The notes below the pieces were generated by a model. The model searched no databases. It saw only the letters and a list, made by a program, of their open reading frames with translations, and was not told the origin of the DNA. Position numbers and translations under genes: made by a program. Positions 25,044-34,014 of a stretch of DNA of 64,000 nt are shown piece after piece. Positions within the stretch are counted from its first letter, which is position 1, and the number at the start of each line of letters is the position of its first letter. The stretch lies in the NCBI RefSeq assembly GCF_014192225.1, contig NZ_JACHXS010000008.1, positions 294,411-358,410 of the forward strand. Reading direction: 5' to 3'. This DNA comes from Pseudoduganella umbonata (lineage in GTDB: Bacteria; Pseudomonadota; Gammaproteobacteria; Burkholderiales; Burkholderiaceae_D).

Positions 25044-25439
25044 GTGCTGAAACTTCTTCATCTCCTGCTGCTGACTCCCGCTTATGCGCGCCTGCGCTAC
25101 TGGGGTGCGATGGCGCTGTTCGCGCTGATCGTCATCATCGGTTCGATTCCCGGCGCCCGGGCGGATGCCGCTGAAGTCGCATCCGGCGTCGTGCTGCATT
25201 CCTGTGCTTATGCGGTGCTGACTTTCCTGATCTTTACCGGCAGTACCGGCACCCCGGCGCAACGCGCTGCGAAAGCCGTGCTGACGATCGCCGCGATGGG
25301 CACCGTGGATGAAGTGGTGCAGAGTTTCCTGCCCTATCGCCACGGCGCCATCGGCGACTGGCTGGTCGATTGCACGGCCGCCATCGTCACTTCCACGCTG
25401 CTGTGGGCACTGTGGGCCAACCGCAAGGTTGCCAACTGA
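25044..25439 (+). CDS. VanZ-like membrane protein
   Basis: A protein of about 131 residues with four hydrophobic helices. HSCAYAVLTFLIFTG and the GTVDEVVQSFLPYRHGAIGDWLVD region fit the VanZ-like fold (family motif E-x-x-Q-x-F-x-x-x-R-x-x-x-x-x-D). The family tends to be inner-membrane proteins of unknown chemistry. The start is uncertain: GTG 25044 (VLKLLHLLLLTPAYARLRYW) or TTG 25023; neither has a clear RBS. Confidence 0.8.
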   Translation: MLKLLHLLLLTPAYARLRYWGAMALFALIVIIGSIPGARADAAEVASGVVLHSCAYAVLTFLIFTGSTGTPAQRAAKAVLTIAAMGTVDEVVQSFLPYRHGAIGDWLVDCTAAIVTSTLLWALWANRKVAN

Positions 25440-25447
25440 TCCCGCAG

Positions 25448-25882
25448 TCAAGTCTTCCCGCAATCGTTTTCAACACTGCGAAAATTTTTTTCGCCCTGAG
25501 CAGCATTCGCTGACGATACGGGGTTCGCGTCCCGTCGAAAAATCTGCTCGTTCCGGGCAGCCTTCGCGGACGAGACCGGCTTGGCGTCCCGTGCAGCTGC
25601 CCAGTCGCGTTCCAAGCGCGCCTGGTCGGCATCCACGTCCATGCCGATCTTGCGCAGCAGCGCTTTCGTCTGGCGGCGCTGGCCCGCGCCGACCATGCCG
25701 CCCGTGGCGCGTTCGGCATCGAGCCGCATGTCCACCAGTTGTTCCACCTTCGCCAGCCGTACCAGCGCGTACAGCGCCTGGCGTAGCACATGGCGCTTGC
25801 GCCGCCCGCTCCGGCCGGCCTGCCCGCCATGCGCGGCCTCGACAAGGTCCGCAATCACCGCTTCCGTCCGATGCTTGAGCAT
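25448..25882 (-). CDS. Hypothetical protein with C-terminal internal repeat
   Basis: A 144-residue protein, not recognised. The first 90 residues are helical and basic (MLKHRTEAVIADLVEAAHGG). The C-terminus carries two near-copies of an 18-residue unit, RDAKPVSSAKAARNEQIF and RDANPVSSANAAQGEKNF, the second ending close to the stop. A perfect FNR-type box lies 57 bp upstream of its start with an AT-rich stretch between, so it may be oxygen-regulated. The repeats could come from duplication of a short DNA element into the gene end. Confidence 0.55.
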   Translation of the reverse strand: MLKHRTEAVIADLVEAAHGGQAGRSGRRKRHVLRQALYALVRLAKVEQLVDMRLDAERATGGMVGAGQRRQTKALLRKIGMDVDADQARLERDWAAARDAKPVSSAKAARNEQIFRRDANPVSSANAAQGEKNFRSVENDCGKT

Positions 25883-25938
25883 ATCGCGCCTTATAGTTAT
25901 CTAATATCTAATTATCAAGCTGCACCGGACTATACAGT

Positions 25939-25952
25939 TTGATTTGCATCAA
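25939..25952 (-). promoter_or_regulatory. FNR/CRP-family box upstream of the 144-residue protein gene
   Basis: TTGATTTGCATCAA matches the FNR consensus TTGAT-N4-ATCAA exactly. For the minus-strand gene at 25882, a site centred at -41.5 would start transcription near 25904, just after a TAGATATT box. It shares this motif with the AWSAR gene at 8988. The rest of 25883-26178 holds no gene that I can see. Confidence 0.55.
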
Positions 25953-26178
25953 AGCCCACCTCGCACACGGTGAGGTATGGGTAGCCAACGCTAAAGCGGG
26001 AACGGAGCCCGGGACGGGCAAGCACAGGCAGCCGGAAGCCGGGCCGGGCAGGCGCGGCGAAAACTGCACTATCGAATGGAGGACGCGGGATTGCGAGATC
26101 GGCTGCCGCGCCAGCGGGCACCTGGAGGCAGGCGGCTGGCGCGGCAATCAGGGGGCAGCGAGGGAGCCGGTACAAGAA

Positions 26179-26262
26179 GATCAGTGCAGGAGGATCAATG
26201 CAAGAAGATCAGTGCAAGCGGATCAGTGCAAGCGGATCAGTGTAAAGGGGATCGATGCAACT
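26179..26262. repeat. 14-bp tandem repeat, about six copies
   Basis: Units starting GATCAGTGCA begin at 26179, 26193, 26207, 26221, 26235 and 26250, with small changes between copies (GATCAATGCA, GATCGATGCA). A further GATCAGT spans the stop codon of the TraB/GumN gene at 26280, so the array looks like expansion of that gene's 3' flank. Confidence 0.9.
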
Positions 26263-26279
26263 GCAACACTACCAGGCGA

Positions 26280-27218
26280 TCAGTACATCTTCTCAACATC
26301 GTAGCCGCGGCGCCGCAGCAGCTCCGGCACGCTTTCCTCGCCAACGAGGTGCAGCAATCCGATGCCGACGAAAGCCACCTCGTCGCTGCGCATGATCTCT
26401 TCGATGTGGGCGGTCATTTGCGGGTTGCGCTGTCGCAGCAGCGTGCGGTCCATGAACGTGGCCGATACCGTGTCGCCCGTCGTCAGCTCGCGTGCCAGCG
26501 CAGCGATGCGCGCCGCGTCGGCGGTACTCCAAGCATCGATCAGGCCGGCCGACTTCTGCAGGGCCTTGCCGTTATCCAGGTCGTCCAGGTTTTCGATGAG
26601 GTATTTTTCCTGTTGCGCATCGTCCAGCGAAGCGAACAGGCTGAGCTGATAGTCCGCCGTTTCCAGCTCGCGCACGGTCTTCTTCTGCTTCACGGCGGCG
26701 GACAGCAGGAAACCTTCGACGCCGTTGCTGCGGTGATAACCGTGCTTTTCGATCTCGCTGCCAACGAGGATGTTTGCCACCAGCCACGGCCGGTAACCTT
26801 CGACATTGCGCATGGCAATGCCGGCCTTGGCAAGCGCCTTTTCCAGCCGCGCCAGCGCCCCCGGCGACAGGTGGCGCGTGATCGATTCGCCGGCGGGATA
26901 GTTGCCATACTTCGCCAGCGCGACCTGGAACGGCTCGTGGTGACGCGTATCGATTTCCAGCACCAGCGAGCTGGCATGGTCGAGCGCCCGCGTCACTTCC
27001 GGCTCCAGCGGGAAAAAGCCCTGCTTGCCCACATGGATGGTGCCGAACAGGTAGCTGGTCTTGCCGTCGTGCCGGACCCGGTACAACGCGCCACGCCGGG
27101 GTACCGGCTTCAATTCGATTGGTTCCGCGGTGGCGACCGCGTTGGGGACATTCATTTCCATACTGTTGGCGGACCAGGAAATCAATAAGGCAACGGTAAA
27201 AGTCAGGTAGCGCAGCAT
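26280..27218 (-). CDS. TraB/GumN-family protein
   Basis: A 312-residue exported protein of the TraB/GumN family. The signal sequence is near residues 1-20 (MLRYLTFTVALLISWSANSM). The family N-terminal motif is GTIHVGKQGFFPLEPEV with the paired His/Glu region LEIDTRHHEPF, and the second motif near the end is VGIGLLHLVGEESVPELLRR. Members are suspected metal-dependent proteases; GumN lies in xanthan clusters, but no polysaccharide genes are here. ATG 27218 starts the signal peptide. Confidence 0.88.
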   Translation of the reverse strand: MLRYLTFTVALLISWSANSMEMNVPNAVATAEPIELKPVPRRGALYRVRHDGKTSYLFGTIHVGKQGFFPLEPEVTRALDHASSLVLEIDTRHHEPFQVALAKYGNYPAGESITRHLSPGALARLEKALAKAGIAMRNVEGYRPWLVANILVGSEIEKHGYHRSNGVEGFLLSAAVKQKKTVRELETADYQLSLFASLDDAQQEKYLIENLDDLDNGKALQKSAGLIDAWSTADAARIAALARELTTGDTVSATFMDRTLLRQRNPQMTAHIEEIMRSDEVAFVGIGLLHLVGEESVPELLRRRGYDVEKMY

Positions 27219-27391
27219 GCAAATCCCCGGCCGGCCTTCGATAAAAGGCCGGCATTGATCCGACAACGATGAACAGTGAATGCCCTAGAGTCAGCCGGGC
27301 AGTGGCTGGCGACCGCGTGGGGACGGCTCTGTTGCTGATGGTAAATGAATTTGCGCGCTGAGGAAATTTATTTGTGCCGCACGAATGAAAT

Positions 27392-27430
27392 CGGCCGGAT
27401 TGAAACAACAATTTGTTTCAATTCCGGCCG
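27392..27430. repeat. Large near-perfect inverted repeat
   Basis: CGGCCGGATTGAAACAA and TTGTTTCAATTCCGGCCG form arms of 17-18 bp with one extra T and a 4-nt loop. There is no T-run after either side, so it is not a standard terminator. It sits in the 428-bp gap between the TraB/GumN start and the end of the M20 gene. Confidence 0.85.
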
Positions 27431-27542
27431 AATGACTGATTCGATAATCTTGCTGCTTATGCCAGCAGTGCTGGCGTTATGTCATGCGATAACGGCGCAT
27501 TATCCATTCGATCATGACAGCTCCAGTGGTTTAAACGTTATC

Positions 27543-27602
27543 TTTAAACTTCACTCTTTAAAACTTCACTCGTTAAAACTTCACTGGTTAATATTTCATT
27601 GA
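27543..27602. repeat. AT-rich 15-bp tandem repeat, four copies
   Basis: TTTAAACTTCACTC, TTTAAAACTTCACTCG, TTAAAACTTCACTGG and TTAATATTTCATTGA follow one another. Base composition is far below the GC content of the neighbourhood. It lies 45 bp downstream of the M20 peptidase stop (opposite strand). Confidence 0.85.
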
Positions 27603-27646
27603 TTCAATCTCAAGGATGAATATTCATGGCGGGGTCGCACAATCCC

Positions 27647-29152
27647 TTATCTGGCCAGTTCGACCAGTACCGCCGTATACATCTGCAGATTCAGCGACAG
27701 CTGTTTCTCGCTGATGAACTCATGCTCCGAGTGACCGGTATACACGGCGCCCGGCATGCCTGGCCCGAAACTCACCGCATTCGGAAACAGGCGCGAATTG
27801 GTGCCGCCGCCGATCGATACCGGCTTTGCATCGCGTGCGCCCGTGTAATGACTGAACACATCGAGCAGCACCGGTACCTGCGGCGCATCGTCGCGCACCC
27901 ACGGTTCGCCGATCTGCGCTTTCAGCGTTGCCTGCGGTGCGCGGGCCGCCTTCCAGCCGTCGAACGCGGCATGGAATTGACGCTCCAGTTCGGGGCCCGT
28001 CTTGCCGCGCGGGCGGCGCAGGTTCAGGTTCAGTTCCAGCGCATCGCCATTTGCCTTCAGCACCACCGGCGCCACCGTCATCGGTCCCATGAAATCGTCG
28101 CGATACGCCACCTGGCCGAATTTTTCGCCGTAAAGGCCGGTCCCGACCAGGTCGTTGACGAACGACACCATCGTGCCCGCGGTCGTGCCCGTCCATGGCT
28201 GTACCGCCAGCGCATCGGCCAGCATCGCGATCGCGTTGACGCCATCCTCAGGCTTGGACGAGTGCGCCGACACGCCTTTCGCCGTGACCTTCAACTGCGG
28301 GCCGGTGCGCACGAATCCGTAGCGCATCCCTTTCTGGCCGGCGGCGCGCGCACGGATGCGCTCCTCCAGTTCCGGCGTGGCGCCGTCGATCACCGCCACA
28401 GCGTCCTCGGGGATCTGGCTGTTGAAAAAGCCGCCGGTGAACGACGTCACCGCGGCACCGGTGGCCACCGGTGCCGGCTGCTTCGGCAGTGCCACGGTGA
28501 CCAGCCCCCAACCCTTTTCGGCCGTCACCGCCGGGTACTCGGCATCGAGCGTGATGCTCACCTGCGGCGGCGTATGCGTCTTCAGGTAGGCTTCCAGCGG
28601 CCCCCAGTCCGATTCTTCGGCCATGTAGACGTACAGCTCGATACGCTTGGTCAGCGGCACCTTGCGGTCGCTGATCGCCTTCATCGCATACAGCGCGGTG
28701 GCGATCGGCCCCTTGTCGTCCTCGGTACCGCGGCCCACCAGGAGGCCGGGCTCGCTGGTGCGGTCCAGCGTGAACGGCGACTGCTGCCACTTCGACGGGT
28801 CGACGGGCTGCACGTCGCCATGCGTGACGATGCCGACGCGCTCGCTGCCTTTGCCGTAACCGATGACAAGCACGCAGCCGGCATCGTCGACATCGAAGCC
28901 CAGGCGCCCGGCCTCCTCGCGCAGATAACGCTTGAACGCCATGTGCTGCGCATTGCGTTCGCACGGCACACCCTCCTGCGCGACCGTGTTGAAACTCACC
29001 ATCCGCGCCAGGCTGTCGATCACCTTGCCGTGGTAAGCGGTGCGGGCATGTTCGGCCGTCGCCAGCGCGACAGGGCTCGGTGCGGCCGGGGCGGCGGCGT
29101 GGAAAAACATTGGCAGCAATGAAACCAGCGTGGCTTTTTTCAGCATTGTCAT
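27647..29152 (-). CDS. M20-family dipeptidase, exported
   Basis: A 501-residue zinc peptidase. The signal peptide is at residues 1-22 (MTMLKKATLVSLLPMFFHAA). M20 metal ligands are seen in THGDVQPVDPSKW (His), GRGTEDDKGPIATALYAMKA (bridging Asp) and YMAEESDWGPLEAYL (catalytic Glu and ligand Glu), the arrangement found in PepV/carnosinase-like dipeptidases. The lid domain runs about 220-400 and a final His ligand lies near GHSEHEFI. It likely cleaves dipeptides in the periplasm. It is divergent from a hybrid histidine kinase. Confidence 0.9.
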   Translation of the reverse strand: MTMLKKATLVSLLPMFFHAAAPAAPSPVALATAEHARTAYHGKVIDSLARMVSFNTVAQEGVPCERNAQHMAFKRYLREEAGRLGFDVDDAGCVLVIGYGKGSERVGIVTHGDVQPVDPSKWQQSPFTLDRTSEPGLLVGRGTEDDKGPIATALYAMKAISDRKVPLTKRIELYVYMAEESDWGPLEAYLKTHTPPQVSITLDAEYPAVTAEKGWGLVTVALPKQPAPVATGAAVTSFTGGFFNSQIPEDAVAVIDGATPELEERIRARAAGQKGMRYGFVRTGPQLKVTAKGVSAHSSKPEDGVNAIAMLADALAVQPWTGTTAGTMVSFVNDLVGTGLYGEKFGQVAYRDDFMGPMTVAPVVLKANGDALELNLNLRRPRGKTGPELERQFHAAFDGWKAARAPQATLKAQIGEPWVRDDAPQVPVLLDVFSHYTGARDAKPVSIGGGTNSRLFPNAVSFGPGMPGAVYTGHSEHEFISEKQLSLNLQMYTAVLVELAR

Positions 29153-29276
29153 GTCAGGATTGGTCGTGGTGGCCCGCAACAGGTGCGGCGGTTCGCGCAT
29201 TGCCCGCTGTCATCGGACACAAGCTTATGGTAACGTGATACAACTATTAACGAGTGTACACGCACCTCCATATCTC

Positions 29277-31541
29277 GTGCAGACAAGCCCCGGTCAGCTG
29301 CCATCCCACGTCCACCCGCGCCTGCCTACCATCCGTTTTCGGCTGGCATTGCTGGTGCTGAGCTGCGTGCTGCCCGCCGCCATCGTCTCGGCATTCCTGA
29401 TCTACGACCACTACCGCGTCGAGCGTGCCAGCCTGCTGGGCGAGGCGATGGCCACGGCGCGCTCGATGGTATCGGTGGTGGACCGCGATTTCGACACCGT
29501 CATCACCGCCCTGTCGGCCCTGTCCGTATCGGACGATATCGACGAGACCGACATCGCCGAATTCCGGCGGCAGGCCACCAATGTCCACGCGATCCTGCCG
29601 ATCACGGAAATCGTGTTGTACGACGCGCCAACCCGGCGCCAGCTGATGAATACCGCGGCCGGCTCCTCTCCCGTCGCCGCCGGCAATGCGGCGCTGCTGC
29701 GCGACGTGATGCGCACCGCGCAGCCGGTCGTGACGGGCCTGACAGCCGGTGGCGCCGACGGCCAGACGATCACGGTCGGCGTCCCGGTCGTGCGCGGCGG
29801 CGTGGTGCGCTATGTGCTGGCGGCGCAGGTGCTGCCGGCGGCGCTCGGCGCCATCCTGCGCGACCAGCAGATCCCGGCCACGTGGCGCGCATCGGTCCTG
29901 GATGACGGGCTGCGCATCGTCGCCCGCAATGTCGACATCGAGCGCTACCGCGGCACCCTGCCCGCCCCCGACCTGGTCGAGCGCATGCGCCGCCAGCAGG
30001 AAGACACGTTCGAAGGCTCCACGGTCGACGGCAACCCGGTCGTGATGCTGTACAGCCGCTCCACCAAGTCCGGCTGGGGCGTCTCGCTCGGCATTCCCCA
30101 TGCGAACCTGGCGGCCGGGCTGATGCGCACGCTGGAATCGCTGATCATCGCCACCGTGGTGATCCTGGCCCTCGGCCTGGGCATGGCGTGGCTGGTCGGC
30201 GGACGCATCGCCCATTCGGTGCAGGCGCTGATCGGACCGGCCACCGCGCTGGGCACCGGGCAGCACGTGCAGCCCGCCGTGGTGGATTTTTCCGAAGCCC
30301 AGCAGGTGGCCGATTCGCTGCTGCGCGCCGCCGCCGCGCTGGACGACGCGCGTGGCCGCGCCGACAACGAACTGCGCGAACGCCGCGCGGCCCAGGAAGC
30401 GCTGCAGGCCGCCGACCTGCGCAAGGACGAGTTCCTCGCCACGCTGGCGCACGAGCTGCGCAATCCGATGGCGCCGCTCGTCAACGCGCTGGAGATCATG
30501 CGCCTGGGCGGGCCCGGCAAGCCGCCGCCGCCGAACGTGCTCGACATCATCGGCCGCCAGCTGAAGCAGATGGTGCGGCTGGTGGACGACTTGCTCGACG
30601 TGTCGCGCATCACCACCGGCAAGCTGGGCATCCGTGCCGAGCCGGTCGTGCTGCAGGACGTGGTCGCCCATTCGCTGGAAACGTCCGGCCCGCTGATCGC
30701 GCAGCGGCGGCACGCGCTGTCGGTCGACATGCCGGACCAGCCGGTCGCGCTGCACGGCGATCCCACCCGCCTGGCGCAGGTGCTGTCCAACCTGCTGAAC
30801 AACGCTGCCAAGTACACGCCCAATGGCGGACGCATCGCCTTGCACGCGGTACGCCTGCACGAGCCGGACCGCGTGCGCATCGAGATCAGCGACAACGGCA
30901 TCGGCATCGCCGCCGACGTGCTGCCGCAGGTCTTCGACATCTTCTACCAGGCCGACCGCTCGCTGGGCCGCGCGCAGGCGGGGCTGGGCATCGGCCTGTC
31001 GCTGGCGCGCCGGCTGGTCGAACTGCATGGCGGCGCGCTGACCGCGTCCAGCCCTGGCAAGGACCTGGGCAGCACGTTCGCGCTGGAACTGCCGGTAGCG
31101 CTCGACGGAGCCGTGCCGGCACAGGACGACGATGCCGGCACGGCGCCACTGCCGCCGCTGCGCGTGCTGGTGGCCGACGACAACATCGACCACGCCAACA
31201 CGCTGCGCACGCTGCTGATCGCGGCCGGGCAAACGGTCACGGTGTGCTACGACGGCCTGTCGGCGCTGCGCAGCGCCGACACGTTCGAACCGCAGATCGC
31301 CTTCCTCGACATCGGCATGCCGCGCATGGATGGCTACGAACTGGCGCGCCGGCTGCGCGCCGACCCGCGCCAGCGCGATTGCATGCTGGTGGCCGTCACC
31401 GGCTGGGGCCAGGAAAAAGACCAGCAGGATTCGCGCGCCGCGGGTTTCCACCGGCACATCGTCAAGCCGCTGGCCCCCGCCCAGCTGCGCGCCCTCCTGC
31501 AGGAACGCGCCAGCCGTGCCACAATGCACGACACCGTTTGA
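29277..31541 (+). CDS. Hybrid sensor histidine kinase with receiver domain
   Basis: A membrane hybrid kinase of about 754 residues. TM1 is near residues 20-40 (RLALLVLSCVLPAAIVSAFL), a periplasmic dCACHE-like region follows to about 270, and TM2 is near 285-305. HisKA has the acceptor His in LATLAHELRNPMAPLVNALE, and the HATPase has LLNNAAKYTPNG and ISDNGIGI. The C-terminal REC domain has phospho-Asp in FLDIGMPRMDGYELARRL and Lys in HIVKPL. The start is uncertain: GTG 29277 is used, GTG 29235 is also open, and neither has a strong RBS. Confidence 0.9.
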   Translation: MQTSPGQLPSHVHPRLPTIRFRLALLVLSCVLPAAIVSAFLIYDHYRVERASLLGEAMATARSMVSVVDRDFDTVITALSALSVSDDIDETDIAEFRRQATNVHAILPITEIVLYDAPTRRQLMNTAAGSSPVAAGNAALLRDVMRTAQPVVTGLTAGGADGQTITVGVPVVRGGVVRYVLAAQVLPAALGAILRDQQIPATWRASVLDDGLRIVARNVDIERYRGTLPAPDLVERMRRQQEDTFEGSTVDGNPVVMLYSRSTKSGWGVSLGIPHANLAAGLMRTLESLIIATVVILALGLGMAWLVGGRIAHSVQALIGPATALGTGQHVQPAVVDFSEAQQVADSLLRAAAALDDARGRADNELRERRAAQEALQAADLRKDEFLATLAHELRNPMAPLVNALEIMRLGGPGKPPPPNVLDIIGRQLKQMVRLVDDLLDVSRITTGKLGIRAEPVVLQDVVAHSLETSGPLIAQRRHALSVDMPDQPVALHGDPTRLAQVLSNLLNNAAKYTPNGGRIALHAVRLHEPDRVRIEISDNGIGIAADVLPQVFDIFYQADRSLGRAQAGLGIGLSLARRLVELHGGALTASSPGKDLGSTFALELPVALDGAVPAQDDDAGTAPLPPLRVLVADDNIDHANTLRTLLIAAGQTVTVCYDGLSALRSADTFEPQIAFLDIGMPRMDGYELARRLRADPRQRDCMLVAVTGWGQEKDQQDSRAAGFHRHIVKPLAPAQLRALLQERASRATMHDTV

Positions 31542-31630
31542 TCAAACCCATCCGGTTTTGCTCCAGGCGGAACTTTGCATGAAAGGCAGGGGCCCGCCGG
31601 TCAGGTGGGAAATTTCCCCTGATTACTCCG

Positions 31631-32626
31631 ATGACTCCACCAAATATTCCTCTTTCAATTCTCGATCTTTCCCCGATCGCCGAAGGCAGCCACGCCGGTG
31701 AATCGCTGCGCAACACGCTGGACCTGGCGCAGCACGGCGAACGCTGGGGCTTCAACCGTTTCTGGCTGGCCGAGCACCACGGCATGCCGGGCATCGCCAG
31801 CGCCGCCACCGCCGTCGTCATCGCCCACGTGGCCGGTGGCACGAGCACGATCCGTGTCGGTGCCGGCGGCATCATGCTGCCGAACCACTCGCCGCTGGTG
31901 ATTGCCGAGCAGTTCGGCACGCTGGAAGCGCTGTTCCCGGGCCGCATCGACCTGGGCCTGGGCCGCGCTCCCGGCTCCGACCAGACCACCGCGCGGGCAC
32001 TGCGCCGCAACCTCGGCTCCGATGCCGACGAATTCCCGCAGGACGTGCTGGAACTGCAGGACTACATGAGCGACTCGCCGCGCCAGCGCGTGCTGGCCGT
32101 GCCGGGCCAGGGTGCCAGGGTGCCGCTGTGGATCCTGGGTTCGAGCCTGTTCGGCGCCCAGCTCGCCGCGCATCTCGGCCTGCCCTACGCCTTCGCCTCG
32201 CACTTTGCGCCGCAGATGATGATGCAGGCGGTTCACTTCTACCGCAGCAACTTCAAGCCCTCGGCGCAGCTCGCCAAGCCCTACGTCATGCTGGGCTATA
32301 ACGTGTTCGCCGCCGATACCGACGAGCAGGCGCAGTTCCTCGCCACGTCGATGCAGCAAGCCTTCGTCAACCTGCGCACCGGCCGCCCGTCGAAACTGCC
32401 ACCGCCGATGGCCGACTACCGCAGCACCCTCGGCCCGCAGGAAAACGCGATGCTCGACTCCGTGCTGTCCTGCACTGCCACCGGCTCGCCCGCCACCGTC
32501 GCCGCCCAGCTGAACGCCTTCATCGCCAGCACCCAGCCCGACGAACTGATGGTCACCTCGCAGATCCACGACCACCGCGCCCGGCTGCGCTCGTACGAAA
32601 TCCTCGGCGACATCCTGCGCGGCTAG
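31631..32626 (+). CDS. LLM-class flavin-dependent oxidoreductase
   Basis: A 331-residue protein of the luciferase-like monooxygenase fold, of the YhbW/MsnO8-like subgroup. SILDLSPIAEGSHAGESLRN, RFWLAEHHGMPGIASAATAV and GAGGIMLPNHSPLVIAEQFG are the family signatures; a TIM barrel binding FMN is expected. The physiological substrate is unknown. It starts 90 bp after the hybrid kinase. Confidence 0.92.
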   Translation: MTPPNIPLSILDLSPIAEGSHAGESLRNTLDLAQHGERWGFNRFWLAEHHGMPGIASAATAVVIAHVAGGTSTIRVGAGGIMLPNHSPLVIAEQFGTLEALFPGRIDLGLGRAPGSDQTTARALRRNLGSDADEFPQDVLELQDYMSDSPRQRVLAVPGQGARVPLWILGSSLFGAQLAAHLGLPYAFASHFAPQMMMQAVHFYRSNFKPSAQLAKPYVMLGYNVFAADTDEQAQFLATSMQQAFVNLRTGRPSKLPPPMADYRSTLGPQENAMLDSVLSCTATGSPATVAAQLNAFIASTQPDELMVTSQIHDHRARLRSYEILGDILRG

Positions 32627-32752
32627 CGCGCCCTGGCCTTGGGATCGCCCCAAGGCCTGTCAAAAAGTACCGGCTGAAAATATTGCCCAAAACCGTACGC
32701 CAAGTCCGGTCTTGGGCAACTATTGCGTTATCGGCATCAACAAGGAATGGCA

Positions 32753-33982
32753 GTGCACACGAAACAGCAAGAACAACAAGAACAACACGGACAACACGAT
32801 ATTTCCGCCGCGATGGTGTGGCTGATGGCCACGGCCACCGGCCTGATCGTCGCCAACCTGTATTACGCGCAGCCGCTGATCGGGCCGATCAGCCAGGCAA
32901 CGGGGCTGCATCCCGGAGCGGCCGGCCTGATCGTCACGCTCACGCAGTTGGGCTACTGCCTCGGCATGATCTTCATCGTGCCGCTCGGCGACCTGGTCGA
33001 GAACCGCCGGCTGATCGTCACGGCGCTGGCGGGCACCGCATGCGCACTGGCCGTCGCCGCCTTCAGCACCAGCGCGGTCCTGTTCCTCGCGGCGATGTTC
33101 TGCATCGGCATGGGCTCGGTGGCGGCACAGGTCATCGTGCCGTTCGCGTCGCACCTGGCGCGGCCGGAAACGCGCGGCCAGACGGTGGGTACGGTCGTCA
33201 GCGGACTGATGCTGGGGATCATGCTGGCGCGGCCCGTGGCCGGCCTCGTCGCCGATGCGCTGGACTGGCACGCGATCTTCGTGCTCTCGGCACTGGTCAT
33301 GGCCGGCCTGGCGCTGCTGCTCAAGCGCCGCCTGCCGCAGCGCGATCCGGCGCAGGCGGGCGCCGCGCAGCACACCTATCCGGCATTGCTGGCATCGCTG
33401 TGGTACCTGCTGAAGACGACGCCGATCCTGCGCCGCCGCGCCGCCTACCAGTTCTGCATGTTCGGCGCGTTCAGCCTGTTCTGGACCACCGTGCCGCTGA
33501 TCCTGGCCAGCCCCGCCTTCGGCCTGTCGCAATCGGGCATCGCGCTCTTCGCACTGGCCGGCGTGGCCGGCGCCCTCGCGTCGCCGGTCGCCGGCCGCCG
33601 CGCCGACCAGGGCAAGTCCCGCTCGACGACGGCCATCGCGCTGGTGGCCGCCGTGCTGTCGCTCGCCGTCCCGCTGCTGGTGCATGGCGGCCGCATGTTC
33701 GAACTGGGCTTGCTGGTGGTGGCCGCGATCGTGCTCGACGGCGCCGTCTCCGCCAGCCTCGTCACCGGCCAGCGGGCCCTGTACGCGCTCAGCGCCGACG
33801 TGCGTTCGCGCCTGAACGGCCTGTACATGGCGATCTTCTTCATGGGCGGTGCGCTTGGCTCCTCGGCGGGCGGCTGGATGTATGCCCACCATGGCTGGCA
33901 GGGCGTGCTGATGACGGGCCTGCTGTTCCCGGCCGCCGGCATGCTGGTCTTCGCCACCGAACGGGTCCGGCCCGCCGGTTGA
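32753..33982 (+). CDS. MFS transporter, probable exporter
   Basis: A 409-residue 12-helix permease. The N-terminal tail is Gln-rich (HTKQQEQQEQHGQHDISAAM). Helix 1 reads TGLIVANLYYAQPLIGPIS, typical of the YgaY/DHA1 exporter type, and the loop signature GDLVENRRLIV and later GRRADQGKSR are present. GTG 32753 has AAGGA six bases upstream; ATG 32747 sits directly against that RBS, so the GTG is preferred. Substrate unknown. Confidence 0.87.
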   Translation: MHTKQQEQQEQHGQHDISAAMVWLMATATGLIVANLYYAQPLIGPISQATGLHPGAAGLIVTLTQLGYCLGMIFIVPLGDLVENRRLIVTALAGTACALAVAAFSTSAVLFLAAMFCIGMGSVAAQVIVPFASHLARPETRGQTVGTVVSGLMLGIMLARPVAGLVADALDWHAIFVLSALVMAGLALLLKRRLPQRDPAQAGAAQHTYPALLASLWYLLKTTPILRRRAAYQFCMFGAFSLFWTTVPLILASPAFGLSQSGIALFALAGVAGALASPVAGRRADQGKSRSTTAIALVAAVLSLAVPLLVHGGRMFELGLLVVAAIVLDGAVSASLVTGQRALYALSADVRSRLNGLYMAIFFMGGALGSSAGGWMYAHHGWQGVLMTGLLFPAAGMLVFATERVRPAG

Positions 33983-34014
33983 CGCCCCGCGGCCGGTTCC
34001 CCGATACTGCCCGC

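Noticed and set aside
27345..27602. Short open frame reading LKLHSLKLHSLKLHW over the AT-rich repeat
   Set aside because: The peptide is only the translation of the tandem DNA repeat; there is no RBS and its upstream part spans the hairpin.
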